Shown here: positions 1-7,412 of the stretch, piece by piece
Numbering within the stretch: the stretch's first letter is position 1
Layout of the letters: each line of letters starts with the position of its first letter
Origin: Granulicella mallensis MP5ACTX8
Lineage (GTDB): Bacteria; Acidobacteriota; Terriglobia; Terriglobales; Acidobacteriaceae
Direction of reading: 5' to 3'
DNA length: 64,000 bases
Assembly: GCF_000178955.2 (NCBI RefSeq)
Contig: NC_016631.1
Coordinates: 620,001-684,000 of the forward strand
Made by a program: the position numbers and the translations under genes
The notes under the pieces: generated by a model
Told to the model about the DNA's origin: nothing
Seen by the model: only the letters and a program-made list of their open reading frames with translations
The model's database searches: none

Positions 1-162
1 TTTCGCGAACTGACTACGGGTGAAGTGCAGGCGCTGGGCCGTGCTGCGGCAGGCAAGAAGGTCGAGCGTAAGAAGACGCTGCCTGAAGCCGCACAGTTGA
101 AGAAGCCCGTGCCTCCGAAGAAACGTGCTTTTAAGAAGGCAGTTCGCAAGCGCGCTTCCTAG
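1..162 (+). CDS. C-terminal fragment, probably an RsuA/RluB-family pseudouridine synthase
   Basis: Only the last 53 residues of a gene that begins before the window. The fragment starts FRELTTGEVQALGRAA, which resembles the end of the catalytic domain in RsuA/RluB/RluE rRNA pseudouridine synthases, where a 'G.fReLt..Ev.aL' motif closes the fold. It then continues as a Lys/Arg/Pro-rich basic tail (KKVERKK, KKPVPPKKR, FKKAVRKRAS), as is common in RluB-like proteins that bind rRNA. The stop is TAG at 160-162. The catalytic Asp lies outside the window, so the family call rests on the short motif and the tail alone. It could also be another basic RNA-binding protein. Confidence 0.5.
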   Translation, partial: FRELTTGEVQALGRAAAGKKVERKKTLPEAAQLKKPVPPKKRAFKKAVRKRAS

Positions 163-243
163 TTACGTGTCATCCCCAAAAACACGACATCATCACAAAG
201 GATTTCAAGGGCAACAGTTGAATTCCATGATGGCACTGAACTG

Positions 244-438
244 AGCCCCAGAGGGGCGACACCATCAAAGCCCAGGGTGAAACCCTGGGTTCCAAAGCAA
301 GGAAGAAGTTAAAGCCCTGAAAGGGCGTCCTATCCTGGTTGGCCCTGATAGGACGCCCTTTCAGGGCTACTGCTCTTGTCGGGCACCATAACCCAGGGTT
401 TCACCCTGGGCTTTGATAGCGACGCCCCTTCGGGGCTT
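244..438. repeat. Long palindromic repeat element, family 1 copy 1
   Basis: A 195-bp element with two nested inverted repeats. The outer arms (about 244-291 and 390-438) are near-perfect reverse complements built from agcccc-aggggcg and agcccagggtgaaaccctgg modules. The inner stem (313-334 pairing with 347-368) is 22 bp with no mismatch around a 12-nt loop. A second copy is at 11853-12045. The element fills most of the gap between the first gene and the secreted protein at 593; I see no gene in 163-592. An open frame from 413 runs through the right arm but is a by-product. Arms this long would fold strongly in RNA or as a DNA cruciform. Confidence 0.85.
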
Positions 439-592
439 AGTTCGGTGCGATGTCCCACCACTTAATGATTCCCGCAATTGCATGACACGTCCTCGCTATG
501 CAACCCCTTTATTGCTGCTGAATGAATTCATTGGCCGGTGGAAACATCGCATTCCACTGGCCCGTCTTTCTCTGTATTGGAGGCGCTTTTTT

Positions 593-985
593 ATGCGTGG
601 AATGAAGTACGTTTTTGCTGCAGTATCAGCCGCGATTTTTTTGACTGCCGCTCCGCAGTCTCATGCCCAGATCACCATCAACATCGGAGCTCCGCCAGCT
701 TGCCCGTATGGCTACTACGACTACGCTCCCTATAACTGCGCACCCTATGGCTACTATGGGCCGGAGTGGTTCAACGGTGGCGTCTTCATCGGCGCGGGCA
801 AGTGGTTTCATGGTCCTGCCAATTTTCACGGCAATGTGAACAACCGCCTGGATCCGCAGCATGGCTATCACGGTGCGTTGCCCTCTCATGGCCCGGCCCA
901 GGTGCATCCCGATAAGTTCAAGAGCTTCCAGGGCAATGAGGCGCGCGATGGTCGCGGTCATGTCCAGGCTGGCGGACATCGCTAG
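593..985 (+). CDS. Small secreted aromatic/His-rich protein, paralogue 1 (function unknown)
   Basis: 130 residues. I start at ATG 593 because GGAGG (579-583) lies at good spacing and MRGMKYVFAAVSAAIFLTAAPQSHA is a clear signal peptide; the longer frame from 413 runs into the upstream repeat. The mature protein opens with ITINIG, followed by a two-Cys aromatic core (CPYGYY, then YAPYNCAPYGYYGPEWF) and a His/Gly-rich tail (NFHGNV, PQHGYHGALPSHGPAQVHPDKF). It is exported and could bind metal or sit at the surface, but I recognise no enzyme motif. A closely similar paralogue follows at 1247. Likely ends at the terminator at 1139-1175. Confidence 0.8.
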   Translation: MRGMKYVFAAVSAAIFLTAAPQSHAQITINIGAPPACPYGYYDYAPYNCAPYGYYGPEWFNGGVFIGAGKWFHGPANFHGNVNNRLDPQHGYHGALPSHGPAQVHPDKFKSFQGNEARDGRGHVQAGGHR

Positions 986-1094
986 AGCAAATCTCCTGTT
1001 ACTGGGTAGTTGAATCGGGCGTGCAGTGCCGTTTTTCTGGGGAAAAACGGCCATAAGTGTCGTGGTTTCGCTATACACCTACAGGAGATTTGCT
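986..1094. repeat. Inverted-repeat element with nested hairpin
   Basis: The 14-bp perfect inverted repeat agcaaatctcctgt (986-999) and acaggagatttgct (1081-1094) encloses a second hairpin, ccgtttttc (1029-1037) with gaaaaacgg (1042-1050). The left arm begins immediately after the stop codon of the preceding gene. It is about 110 bp, non-coding, and MITE- or REP-like in layout. No second copy was noticed in the window. Confidence 0.6.
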
Positions 1095-1138
1095 TTAGTC
1101 GAGGGAATAAATAGCTTTCTCAAACGTTAACAAAAACA

Positions 1139-1175
1139 AGGCCTTTGCGTGGAGTTACGCTGCGCAAAGGCTTTT
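1139..1175 (+). terminator. Rho-independent terminator after secreted protein 1
   Basis: Stem gcctttgcg (1141-1149) pairs with cgcaaaggc (1163-1171) and is followed by TTTT. It lies between the two tandem paralogues, so they are probably separate transcripts. Confidence 0.6.
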
Positions 1176-1246
1176 GTATATTTATCGCTGGACGTAAACG
1201 CAACTTTCTATGTTTTAACGCATTCTTATTTCAAGTGAGGTGCTTC

Positions 1247-1663
1247 ATGCGTGTACTTAAATATTTACTGATCGCTACTTTTGCATTCGTCTTCTTGGGC
1301 GCGGCCCCTGCACCGGTTACTCCGGCTTTGCACGCTCAGGTCACCATCGGCATTGGTGTAGCTCCGGAATGCCCTTACGGGTACTACGGCTACGCTCCCT
1401 ATAACTGCGCTCCCTACGGCTACTATGGGCCGGAGTGGTTCGTCGGCGGCGGCTTCGTTGGTGCGGGCCCATGGCATCATGGCGCGCCCTTCTACGGCCA
1501 CGTCAATCGCGCCTTCGATCCTCGCTTTGGCTACCACGGTGCGTTCCCCGGACGCGGCCACTACGTGGAGCATCCGGACCACTTCCATAGCTTCCACGGC
1601 AGCCACTACAGCGACGCGCGCGGCAACTATCACACGGAAGCGGAGCACGGCCACTATCGCTAA
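1247..1663 (+). CDS. Small secreted aromatic/His-rich protein, paralogue 2 (function unknown)
   Basis: 138 residues. ATG 1247 is preceded by GTGAGG and begins a signal peptide (MRVLKYLLIATFAFVFLGAA up to ALHAQ); the frame open from 1145 lies partly over the upstream terminator. The mature part matches paralogue 1 closely: VTIGIG, then CPYGYY and YAPYNCAPYGYYGPEWF, a glycine patch (VGGGFVGAGPWHHG), and an even more His-rich tail (HYVEHPDHFHSFHGSHY, HTEAEHGHYR). The core is better conserved than the tails, which suggests selection on the core. Its TAA (1661-1663) touches the stop codon of the convergent hydrolase gene. No catalytic motif is recognised. Confidence 0.8.
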   Translation: MRVLKYLLIATFAFVFLGAAPAPVTPALHAQVTIGIGVAPECPYGYYGYAPYNCAPYGYYGPEWFVGGGFVGAGPWHHGAPFYGHVNRAFDPRFGYHGAFPGRGHYVEHPDHFHSFHGSHYSDARGNYHTEAEHGHYR

Positions 1664-2797
1664 CTAACGGTGTGCGTCTCCTGCGGGGGACGCACACGGA
1701 TCTTCCACATGGGCCTGACGGTACGGTGTACCGTCAGGCCATGTGCCCAGATACAACTGTCCCGGTGTTCCATTGCGGAAGACGACAGGTGGCGGAACAT
1801 ATCTGAAGCTGGTCGAGGGCTCGGCCGCGAGCGAATCGATCACGGCATCCAACACCTTCCAATAGCCAAAGAAGTCGAGTTGATTCAGCGACGCTGATTC
1901 CTCAAATCCACTGCGCCCTGCAATGTGTTTCGGCACCTTCGCTAAAGGTGTTGCAAGAGCGATGTCGTAGCGCGAGTCCGGTGCGCCGGGCGATCCGTGT
2001 CCCGCACCGATCTTCTTTCCGCCATGCTCATCGCCAGGCAGGATCAATAACACGCGACGGTCTGACTTGGTGGCACATAGCAGCCCCGCCAGTTTCCGAC
2101 CGGTTGGCAGACCGATCGCCCTGTCATCCTCGCCTGTAACCATCGCGATGGGCAGCGTCGGCGGCAGATCGCGCAACACAGGCCAGATGCTCTTTGCCGC
2201 CGGGCCCCGGACGACATGATAAGCGTCCGCCGGTGCAGCCAGCACCAGAGCCTGGGGCGCGGGCAGATGCGTCGAAGCTGTGGTGGCTGCGAGCTTCAAA
2301 GAGATCGCCGCCCCCATGGAGTAGCCGAAGTACACCACGCGCTGCGGGTCTGGGACGATGCCGCGCTGGTTCAGTGCGGTGAGCGTCTCTTGTTCTGCCT
2401 GAGCCGTGTTATCGACGACGATCTGCGGTGACGTCGAATCGGCATCCTGGTACACGGGGAATACAACGATGTTGCCCTCACGCGCGAGATGGTCGATGAG
2501 TGCGCCGTAGTTCTCCGGATTCATGCCTTGCCATCCGTGATGAAAGAACACGAACGGCGCCTTGCCTTCGACAGCGGGCTCCGCAGGGAGAAAGACGTAG
2601 ACGCGATGCATGCCTTCGCCAAGGGCGATGAGGTCGACCGAAGCATGTGTCTGCCGTGCTTCCAGTGCTGCCGTGCTGAACTGACTTTGCCAATTTTGCT
2701 GAGCGCCAGCGGGCGACATGCCTAGCGCCAGAATGACTCCAGCCCAGAAGGGGCGGCGCCACCCGTCGATGGCCCGCTTGGAATTTTGGATTCTCAT
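1664..2797 (-). CDS. Secreted alpha/beta hydrolase (esterase-like)
   Basis: 377 residues with an N-terminal signal segment (about residues 1-33, PFWAGVILALGMSPAGAQ). The core shows the alpha/beta-hydrolase pattern: VFFHHGWQG for the oxyanion loop, GYSMGA for the nucleophile elbow (catalytic Ser), then a PIAMVTGEDDR acid loop and a late EHGG. It is predicted to be a periplasmic esterase or acyl hydrolase. Its start overlaps the upstream SGNH gene by 4 nt (ATGA), so the two are translationally coupled, and an MBOAT acyltransferase precedes both. That context suggests deacylation or editing of the same exported glycan, which is inference. The C-terminal codons contain two perfect DNA hairpins (1670-1697 and 1712-1740). 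Substrate unknown. Confidence 0.75.
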   Translation of the reverse strand: MRIQNSKRAIDGWRRPFWAGVILALGMSPAGAQQNWQSQFSTAALEARQTHASVDLIALGEGMHRVYVFLPAEPAVEGKAPFVFFHHGWQGMNPENYGALIDHLAREGNIVVFPVYQDADSTSPQIVVDNTAQAEQETLTALNQRGIVPDPQRVVYFGYSMGAAISLKLAATTASTHLPAPQALVLAAPADAYHVVRGPAAKSIWPVLRDLPPTLPIAMVTGEDDRAIGLPTGRKLAGLLCATKSDRRVLLILPGDEHGGKKIGAGHGSPGAPDSRYDIALATPLAKVPKHIAGRSGFEESASLNQLDFFGYWKVLDAVIDSLAAEPSTSFRYVPPPVVFRNGTPGQLYLGTWPDGTPYRQAHVEDPCASPAGDAHR

Positions 2798-3939
2798 GGC
2801 TTCGTAGATTCCTGTGCTGTCGTGACAGGAGCCGTGACGGGCTTTGGTACTTCCTGCACGGCGAGCCAGCGCAGCAGTTTCGTCGTGATGAGGGTTGCGC
2901 CGTCATCGGAGAGATGAATGCCATCGCTCTGGCGCAGCCGCGTCGTGTGGCCGTCGATCTCGCCGTAGTCGCGAAAGCGTCCGCTGCCATCGCCGACAAG
3001 ACCTGCCGTCCCCACCCAGATGGCATGAGGCGATGCGCTGACGACGCTGTAGTCGATGCGATTGATCAGTGCGATGCGCGCATCGTAGACATCGGACTTC
3101 ATTGGCGGCAGTCCCAGCCAGATCACGGTCGCGCCATTCTCTTCCAGCATGTCGAGGTACGCCTGAACCCTGCGCTGGTAGATGCGCTTCCATCCGTCTG
3201 AACCAAACGGATAAGTCACGCCGTCCTCGACGAAGCCCTGTCCGTCGTTTGCGCCGATAGCCACGAGCACGAAGTCGGGGCGCGCCTCTTTCAGCATGGC
3301 AGGATATTCAAGCTGCCAGTTGAAGACCTCCGGTCGTGCCAACCCTGTGCCTGACTTGAAAGCATGGACGAAGCTGAGGTTCTTGTAGAGAGGAGCCTGG
3401 CGCAGGATCGTCGAAGACATTCCAACGGCCATCATGGAGTCTCCCGCAAGGGCAATGGTGCGCGTTTTACCGATGGCAATCGCAGGGATTGCAGGGAGAG
3501 TGCTCAAGCCTGGCGCAGCATCCGGGCGCAGCGGTACGGGCTGTAGGATGACGGTCGCGGTCGTTGGTGTGACAGGCTTCGTGCCGGCAGTTGTATGTTT
3601 CACCGGTACCGTGACTGTCGATGGAGTCATCGGCGGAGGAGCCAGCTCCTTTGGTTGTGGATGAGTGTTCGCCTCGGCCAGCGCGGCCGGGTCGTCGCTC
3701 CAGCCGATGCGGGCCAGCTCCACGAGCGTATTTCTGCGTCCCTGTTCGATATGTAGCGGTGCAAGTGCGCGGTGCAACGCCGTCGCAACCGGCATGGCCA
3801 CAGTCCGCTCCAGTCCTAGGTCCAGCCGCTGTGCCCAGTCATAGAGGCCGCCCGACTCCAGCAGCAGTGCTGCAAGCGCAAAGGCGCCAACGCTGGCGGC
3901 GAGTTGGGAGAGTGTCGAGAAACGTTGATACGCGCGCAT
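2794..3939 (-). CDS. Membrane-anchored SGNH hydrolase (DUF459-like), probable O-acetyl transfer partner
   Basis: 381 residues. One N-terminal membrane anchor (LAASVGAFALAALLLESG, about residues 13-30) is followed by a Pro/Thr-rich linker (about 95-150) and a periplasmic SGNH domain. The SGNH blocks are visible: ALAGDSMMAVG (nucleophile Ser), AIGANDGQG (oxyanion Gly/Asn) and QSDGIHLSDDG (Asp-x-x-His pair). DUF459 proteins accompany AlgI-type MBOAT proteins and resemble AlgX/AlgJ, which transfer acetyl groups to alginate or cellulose. The MBOAT gene ends 17 nt upstream, so this pair probably carries acyl groups across the membrane and places them on a polysaccharide. The function is inferred from context and motif, not from a known substrate. 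Confidence 0.75.
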   Translation of the reverse strand: MRAYQRFSTLSQLAASVGAFALAALLLESGGLYDWAQRLDLGLERTVAMPVATALHRALAPLHIEQGRRNTLVELARIGWSDDPAALAEANTHPQPKELAPPPMTPSTVTVPVKHTTAGTKPVTPTTATVILQPVPLRPDAAPGLSTLPAIPAIAIGKTRTIALAGDSMMAVGMSSTILRQAPLYKNLSFVHAFKSGTGLARPEVFNWQLEYPAMLKEARPDFVLVAIGANDGQGFVEDGVTYPFGSDGWKRIYQRRVQAYLDMLEENGATVIWLGLPPMKSDVYDARIALINRIDYSVVSASPHAIWVGTAGLVGDGSGRFRDYGEIDGHTTRLRQSDGIHLSDDGATLITTKLLRWLAVQEVPKPVTAPVTTAQESTKP

Positions 3940-3956
3940 GATCGGGCCTTACAACC

Positions 3957-5378
3957 TCAAAACTGAAAGTAGATGAATGGTGCCACACCTGTCGGTCCCA
4001 GCAACTCAATCGCAAACACGCCCAGGGCCAGCGCCACGCCGTTGACCGCAACCGGCAGGCGCGACATCATTGCTTCGACACTGCGACGCCAGACACGCGG
4101 AGCATATTGCCCGAAGAGTCCCAGTACGAGGCACAACACCACGGGCCATGCCGCCAGCGTCACTACGCCACGGCTGCCCAGTTGATGCAGTACTGTGGCG
4201 GCGAGTCCAAAGGTAGGAGCACGGAAGAAGACCCAGCCCAGGCACACGGCATGGAACATCAGCAGACGCGCGACCCACGGCCACGCGGCGCTGGAGCGCA
4301 GACGTTGCACGGCAGGTGAGGGGACTGCAACCCATAGCCGATGGACGACGAGATACAAACCCTGCAGACCGCCCCACATCACGAACGTCCACGAGGCTCC
4401 GTGCCACAGGCCGCCGAGCAGCATGGTGATCATCAGGTTGATGTAGGTGCGAGAGACGCCGCGGCGCGATCCGCCCAGCGGGATGTAGAGATAATCGCGC
4501 AGCCAGCTGGAGAGCGAGATGTGCCAGCGCTGCCAGAACTCCTGCGGATCGGTCGCGGTATAAGGCGCGTTGAAGTTTCGTGGGAAGTGATAGCCGAGCA
4601 GCATCGCGCAGCCGATGGCGATATCTGTGTAGCCGGAGAAGTCGCAGTAGATCTGCGCGGCGTAGCCGTAGATGGCGAGCAGCACATCGACCGAATGGAA
4701 GTTGGCGGGTGCGCTGAACACCGGTTCGACCAGCCGTGTCGAGAGCGTGTTCGAGAGGATCACCTTCTTGAACAGCCCCGCAAGGATCAGCAGAAACGCC
4801 CGGTTGACGCGGATGTGCTGCAGGTTGCGCTGGCGCAGAAGCTGAGGAACAAAGTTCGACGCGCGTAGGATCGGTCCGGCGATCAACTGCGGAAAGAATG
4901 CGACGTAGAGCAGAGCATCGAGCAGGTGCAGCGGCTCACGCAACTTGCGGCGATAGATATCGCCCATCAGCGAGATCGCATGGAACACGAAGAACGAGAT
5001 GCCCAGCGGCAAAAATGGCGAAGAGATATTCCACGCCGGCGTGTGTCCGACGAACCCCCACAGCCCCAGCGCGCTCAGCAGCAGGAAGCTGGTGTACTTG
5101 TAGTACGCGAGCACGAGGAGGCACACGGTAACGCCGGCGATCAACAGGCGCTTGCGCGCTATGTCGTCATTCGTGCGTTGGAGAGCCTGGCCGATGAGGC
5201 CGGCGAAGAGCGAGATCAGAAAGAGCAGCGGGACATAGCGCCAATTCCAAAAGCCGTAGAACAGGTAGCTCGCTGCCAGCAGAAAACTTTTGTGCGCGAG
5301 CGGGCGCGGCGCCAGCGCCCACGAGATCGCCAGCACGGCGAGAAAAAAGACGGCATATTCGACAGTAGGGAAGAGCAT
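3957..5378 (-). CDS. MBOAT family O-acyltransferase (AlgI/DltB-like)
   Basis: 473 residues, very hydrophobic, with about ten or more membrane segments from MLFPTVEYAVFFLAVLAISWAL onward. Family marks include FLPLGISFFVFHAISL, YCDFSGYTDIAIG, the WQRWHISLSSWLRDYLYIPLGG block, and GLWHGASWTFVMWG, whose His is the invariant catalytic residue of membrane-bound O-acyltransferases. Length is usual for AlgI. The protein is expected to take acyl groups from a cytoplasmic donor and pass them to a periplasmic partner, here the SGNH protein 17 nt downstream. It is the first gene of a three-gene minus-strand operon. No alginate or cellulose synthase genes are nearby, so the acceptor polymer is not known. 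Confidence 0.85.
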   Translation of the reverse strand: MLFPTVEYAVFFLAVLAISWALAPRPLAHKSFLLAASYLFYGFWNWRYVPLLFLISLFAGLIGQALQRTNDDIARKRLLIAGVTVCLLVLAYYKYTSFLLLSALGLWGFVGHTPAWNISSPFLPLGISFFVFHAISLMGDIYRRKLREPLHLLDALLYVAFFPQLIAGPILRASNFVPQLLRQRNLQHIRVNRAFLLILAGLFKKVILSNTLSTRLVEPVFSAPANFHSVDVLLAIYGYAAQIYCDFSGYTDIAIGCAMLLGYHFPRNFNAPYTATDPQEFWQRWHISLSSWLRDYLYIPLGGSRRGVSRTYINLMITMLLGGLWHGASWTFVMWGGLQGLYLVVHRLWVAVPSPAVQRLRSSAAWPWVARLLMFHAVCLGWVFFRAPTFGLAATVLHQLGSRGVVTLAAWPVVLCLVLGLFGQYAPRVWRRSVEAMMSRLPVAVNGVALALGVFAIELLGPTGVAPFIYFQF

Positions 5379-5576
5379 AGGGCTTGCTTGCGCAAAGATT
5401 ACGTTAGAACTGCTCTAGTGTCTCAGTTTGAATTGCCGATAGGGTTGCGCACGAAGATACGGGGCTGTGAATCGTCTGCTTTTCTTTCGGCTATCCTCTC
5501 AGGAAATCTGCTGCTAATGAATACTCGCAGGGTGCTTGGCGTCTATGTCATCGCAGCAGATTCTCTGAACGCCACA

Positions 5577-6071
5577 TCACGCAATCTCAGCAGCGGTCGT
5601 GACTTTTGCAAGGTCCTGCTTCAGCAGATAAAACGAAACGGCCAGCAGAACGACGTCTTTCATCAGGAAGGCGACGTTTCCGACCATCGCGGGAAATCCT
5701 CCGGCAGAGGGTGCCCAGCCGTCGGGCATGAAGGGGATAATCGTAACCGTCGCGATGAAGGTAAACACAGACCCGAGCGCTCCCAGGACTCCCAGCTTCT
5801 TGTTCCAGAATCCGGCGAGCAGTAGCGCTCCAAACAGCCACTCCGAGACGCCCAGAAAGTAGGACGAGCCTGTCATGCCGAAGACGGGATACATCCAGGA
5901 GATGAGAGGCCCGTGGGTAAAGAAGGGGACGAGTCCCTTCACTTCATAGTCAAACCACTTCTGATACCCGAAGAAGAAGTAGATGATGACCATCGATGCG
6001 CGAACGAGATGGTTGTCGAGATTGCCCTTCAAGAGACCTGTTTTCGATAGAAGCCTGATAAGCCAGTTCAT
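5577..6071 (-). CDS. DUF417/YkgB (RclC-like) inner-membrane protein
   Basis: 164 residues. I choose the ATG at 6071 (MNWLIRLL) because AAGGA lies seven bases upstream; an in-frame TTG at 6110 would add 13 non-hydrophobic residues. Four membrane segments are visible, with the family pattern of a short helix carrying YQKWFDYEVKGLVPFF, then SYFLGVSEWLFGALLLAGF, KLGVLGALGSVFTFIATVTII and VAFLMKDVVLLAVSFYLL. This matches YkgB/RclC (DUF417), a protein of the E. coli reactive-chlorine response; DoxX is a more distant alternative. It is divergent from an RclR-like AraC regulator with 112 bp between them, which strengthens the RclC reading. The exact biochemical role is not established. Confidence 0.75.
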   Translation of the reverse strand: MNWLIRLLSKTGLLKGNLDNHLVRASMVIIYFFFGYQKWFDYEVKGLVPFFTHGPLISWMYPVFGMTGSSYFLGVSEWLFGALLLAGFWNKKLGVLGALGSVFTFIATVTIIPFMPDGWAPSAGGFPAMVGNVAFLMKDVVLLAVSFYLLKQDLAKVTTAAEIA

Positions 6072-6129
6072 GATCTTGTCCTTTTCTTTTCCAGAATGCG
6101 GTGCTTTCAATAGGAAGCATCTTTGAAAA

Positions 6130-6183
6130 GAATATGAGACGTATTGTCATGCTAAGTCTCATTGATATACCTTATAGTCTCAA
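6130..6183. promoter_or_regulatory. Candidate AraC/RclR-type operator with three half sites
   Basis: In the divergent promoter region, atgagac (6134-6140) is inverted relative to gtctcat (6156-6162), and gtctca recurs at 6177-6182. The two gtctca copies start 21 bp apart, two helical turns, the usual spacing for a dimeric AraC-family regulator. The last copy ends two bases before the regulator's ATG, so it could mediate autoregulation. Inferred from symmetry only. Confidence 0.5.
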
Positions 6184-7032
6184 ATGGATCTCCTGGCACC
6201 CTACTTCGAAAGGTTCTCCCTCTCGGCTCGAATGTTCTATTCGGGGCTCTTGTGCGGAAGCACGGAGGAGAACGAACATACCGGTCATCTTCATGTGCTC
6301 AGGAAAGGAAAGCTGACGGTCACCCGGCCAGACGCTCGGCCGTTGGTCATTGATACTCCAAGCATTGTGTTCTTTCCGCGCCCTCGCCTCCATCGTCTTC
6401 ACGGCCCGGAGGAGGAGGGTGCCGAGCTCGTATGTGCCACCATCGAATTCGGCGCTGGAATGTTGAACCCGCTCATCGCATCGCTTCCCGAGCCGCTGGT
6501 GCTCCCGCTGGATGCCCTCCCCGAACTTGAACCGACACTGCAGCTCCTGTTTTCAGAGGCTTTTTCAGGACTCCCCGGCCGTCAGGCTGCGATGGATCGA
6601 CTCTTCGAATACCTCTTTGTGCTCCTCATGCGATCAGCCATGAAGGAGCACAGGATAGACAGCGGAGTTCTCGTGGGGTTGAGTGATTTGCGTCTGGGCA
6701 AGGCCATCGAGGCCATGCATAAGCATCCTGAAACTTCCTGGTCGCTGGAACAACTTGCCCAATGTGCAGGGATGTCCCGTGCGCGTTTCGCCGCTTATTT
6801 TCGCCAGGTCGTCGGCATGACGCCGTTTGATTATCTGACGGACTGGCGGCTGGGAGTGGCCCAGACCATGTTGCGCAACGGCACCTCGCTGAGGTTGATC
6901 GCGGCCGCCGTGGGATATGCAAACGCTACAGCCCTGACGCGAATCTTTACGCAACGTATAGGCATGTCCCCCTCTGAATGGCTCGCTCGTAGCCAGCTAC
7001 ATAGCGCAAGTGACGTTTCACTGTCTTCGTAA
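6184..7032 (+). CDS. AraC-family transcriptional regulator with cupin N-terminus (RclR-like)
   Basis: 282 residues. Residues about 1-120 form a Cupin_6-type sensor domain (LHVLRKGKLTV, PSIVFFPRPRLHRL). About 175-275 hold two helix-turn-helix motifs of the AraC type: WSLEQLAQCAGMSRARFAAYFRQVVGMTPFDYL and the second, LRLIAAAVGYANATALTRIF with GMSPSEW. Cys24 (GLLCG) and Cys84 (LVCATIEFG) sit near the places of the two redox-active cysteines of E. coli RclR (Cys21 and Cys89), and the LVCATIEF segment resembles RclR's IVCGTLRL; this is aligned by eye. Divergent from the RclC-like gene, so a hypochlorite- or oxidant-sensing role is likely. No clear Shine-Dalgarno precedes the ATG. Confidence 0.8.
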   Translation: MDLLAPYFERFSLSARMFYSGLLCGSTEENEHTGHLHVLRKGKLTVTRPDARPLVIDTPSIVFFPRPRLHRLHGPEEEGAELVCATIEFGAGMLNPLIASLPEPLVLPLDALPELEPTLQLLFSEAFSGLPGRQAAMDRLFEYLFVLLMRSAMKEHRIDSGVLVGLSDLRLGKAIEAMHKHPETSWSLEQLAQCAGMSRARFAAYFRQVVGMTPFDYLTDWRLGVAQTMLRNGTSLRLIAAAVGYANATALTRIFTQRIGMSPSEWLARSQLHSASDVSLSS

Positions 7033-7044
7033 CCGCCTATCATG

Positions 7045-7175
7045 GTGGGATCTTTCCAGCACAAAGATCCACGCTCAAGCGCTTGAGATAGAAAAGGTGC
7101 GAAGGGTATGGCAGGCCCTCCGGGGCCTTCGACTTTGCGTTCCCAAGGCCGGGACACTTCGCTCAGGATGATGCC
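7045..7175. repeat. Degenerate half copy of repeat family 2 (copy A)
   Basis: This stretch aligns by eye with the right half of the element at 29981-30238: the central ctcaagcgcttgag stands where that copy has ctcgagcgctcgag, then gatagaaaagg and the end ggccgggacacttcgctc with aggatgatg. The left half and left terminal repeat are missing. It occupies part of the 380-bp gap 7033-7412, in which I see no gene. Confidence 0.7.
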
Positions 7176-7412
7176 TCTAAGTCGAGATAAAAGGCACTAA
7201 CTATCAGTACATCAGTACATCTGGTTTCAATTTCCAAATTAACGTATTTTCCTGCTTCAGCCTTTTGTTGTTGACAGAGTGCTGTAACGTGAGGATGATT
7301 CGTGCACTACTTCCTTTCAGTAAAGTTTTTCGGCAGTTGGACCTGAGCCTCTTCCACTGCATTCGAGCTATTGCTGTCAGCGCGGGGACGCGAGCGTTCC
7401 GGCAAGGACTTT

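Noticed and set aside
244-438. CRISPR-like repeats
   Set aside because: The repeats are palindromic arms, not regularly spaced short direct repeats with unique spacers; no cas gene is present.
4926-5825. 299-codon open frame on the plus strand
   Set aside because: It lies antisense to the MBOAT gene and runs into the DUF417 gene; composition is Arg/Gln/Glu-rich without a fold, as expected from the complement of a GC-rich membrane protein gene.
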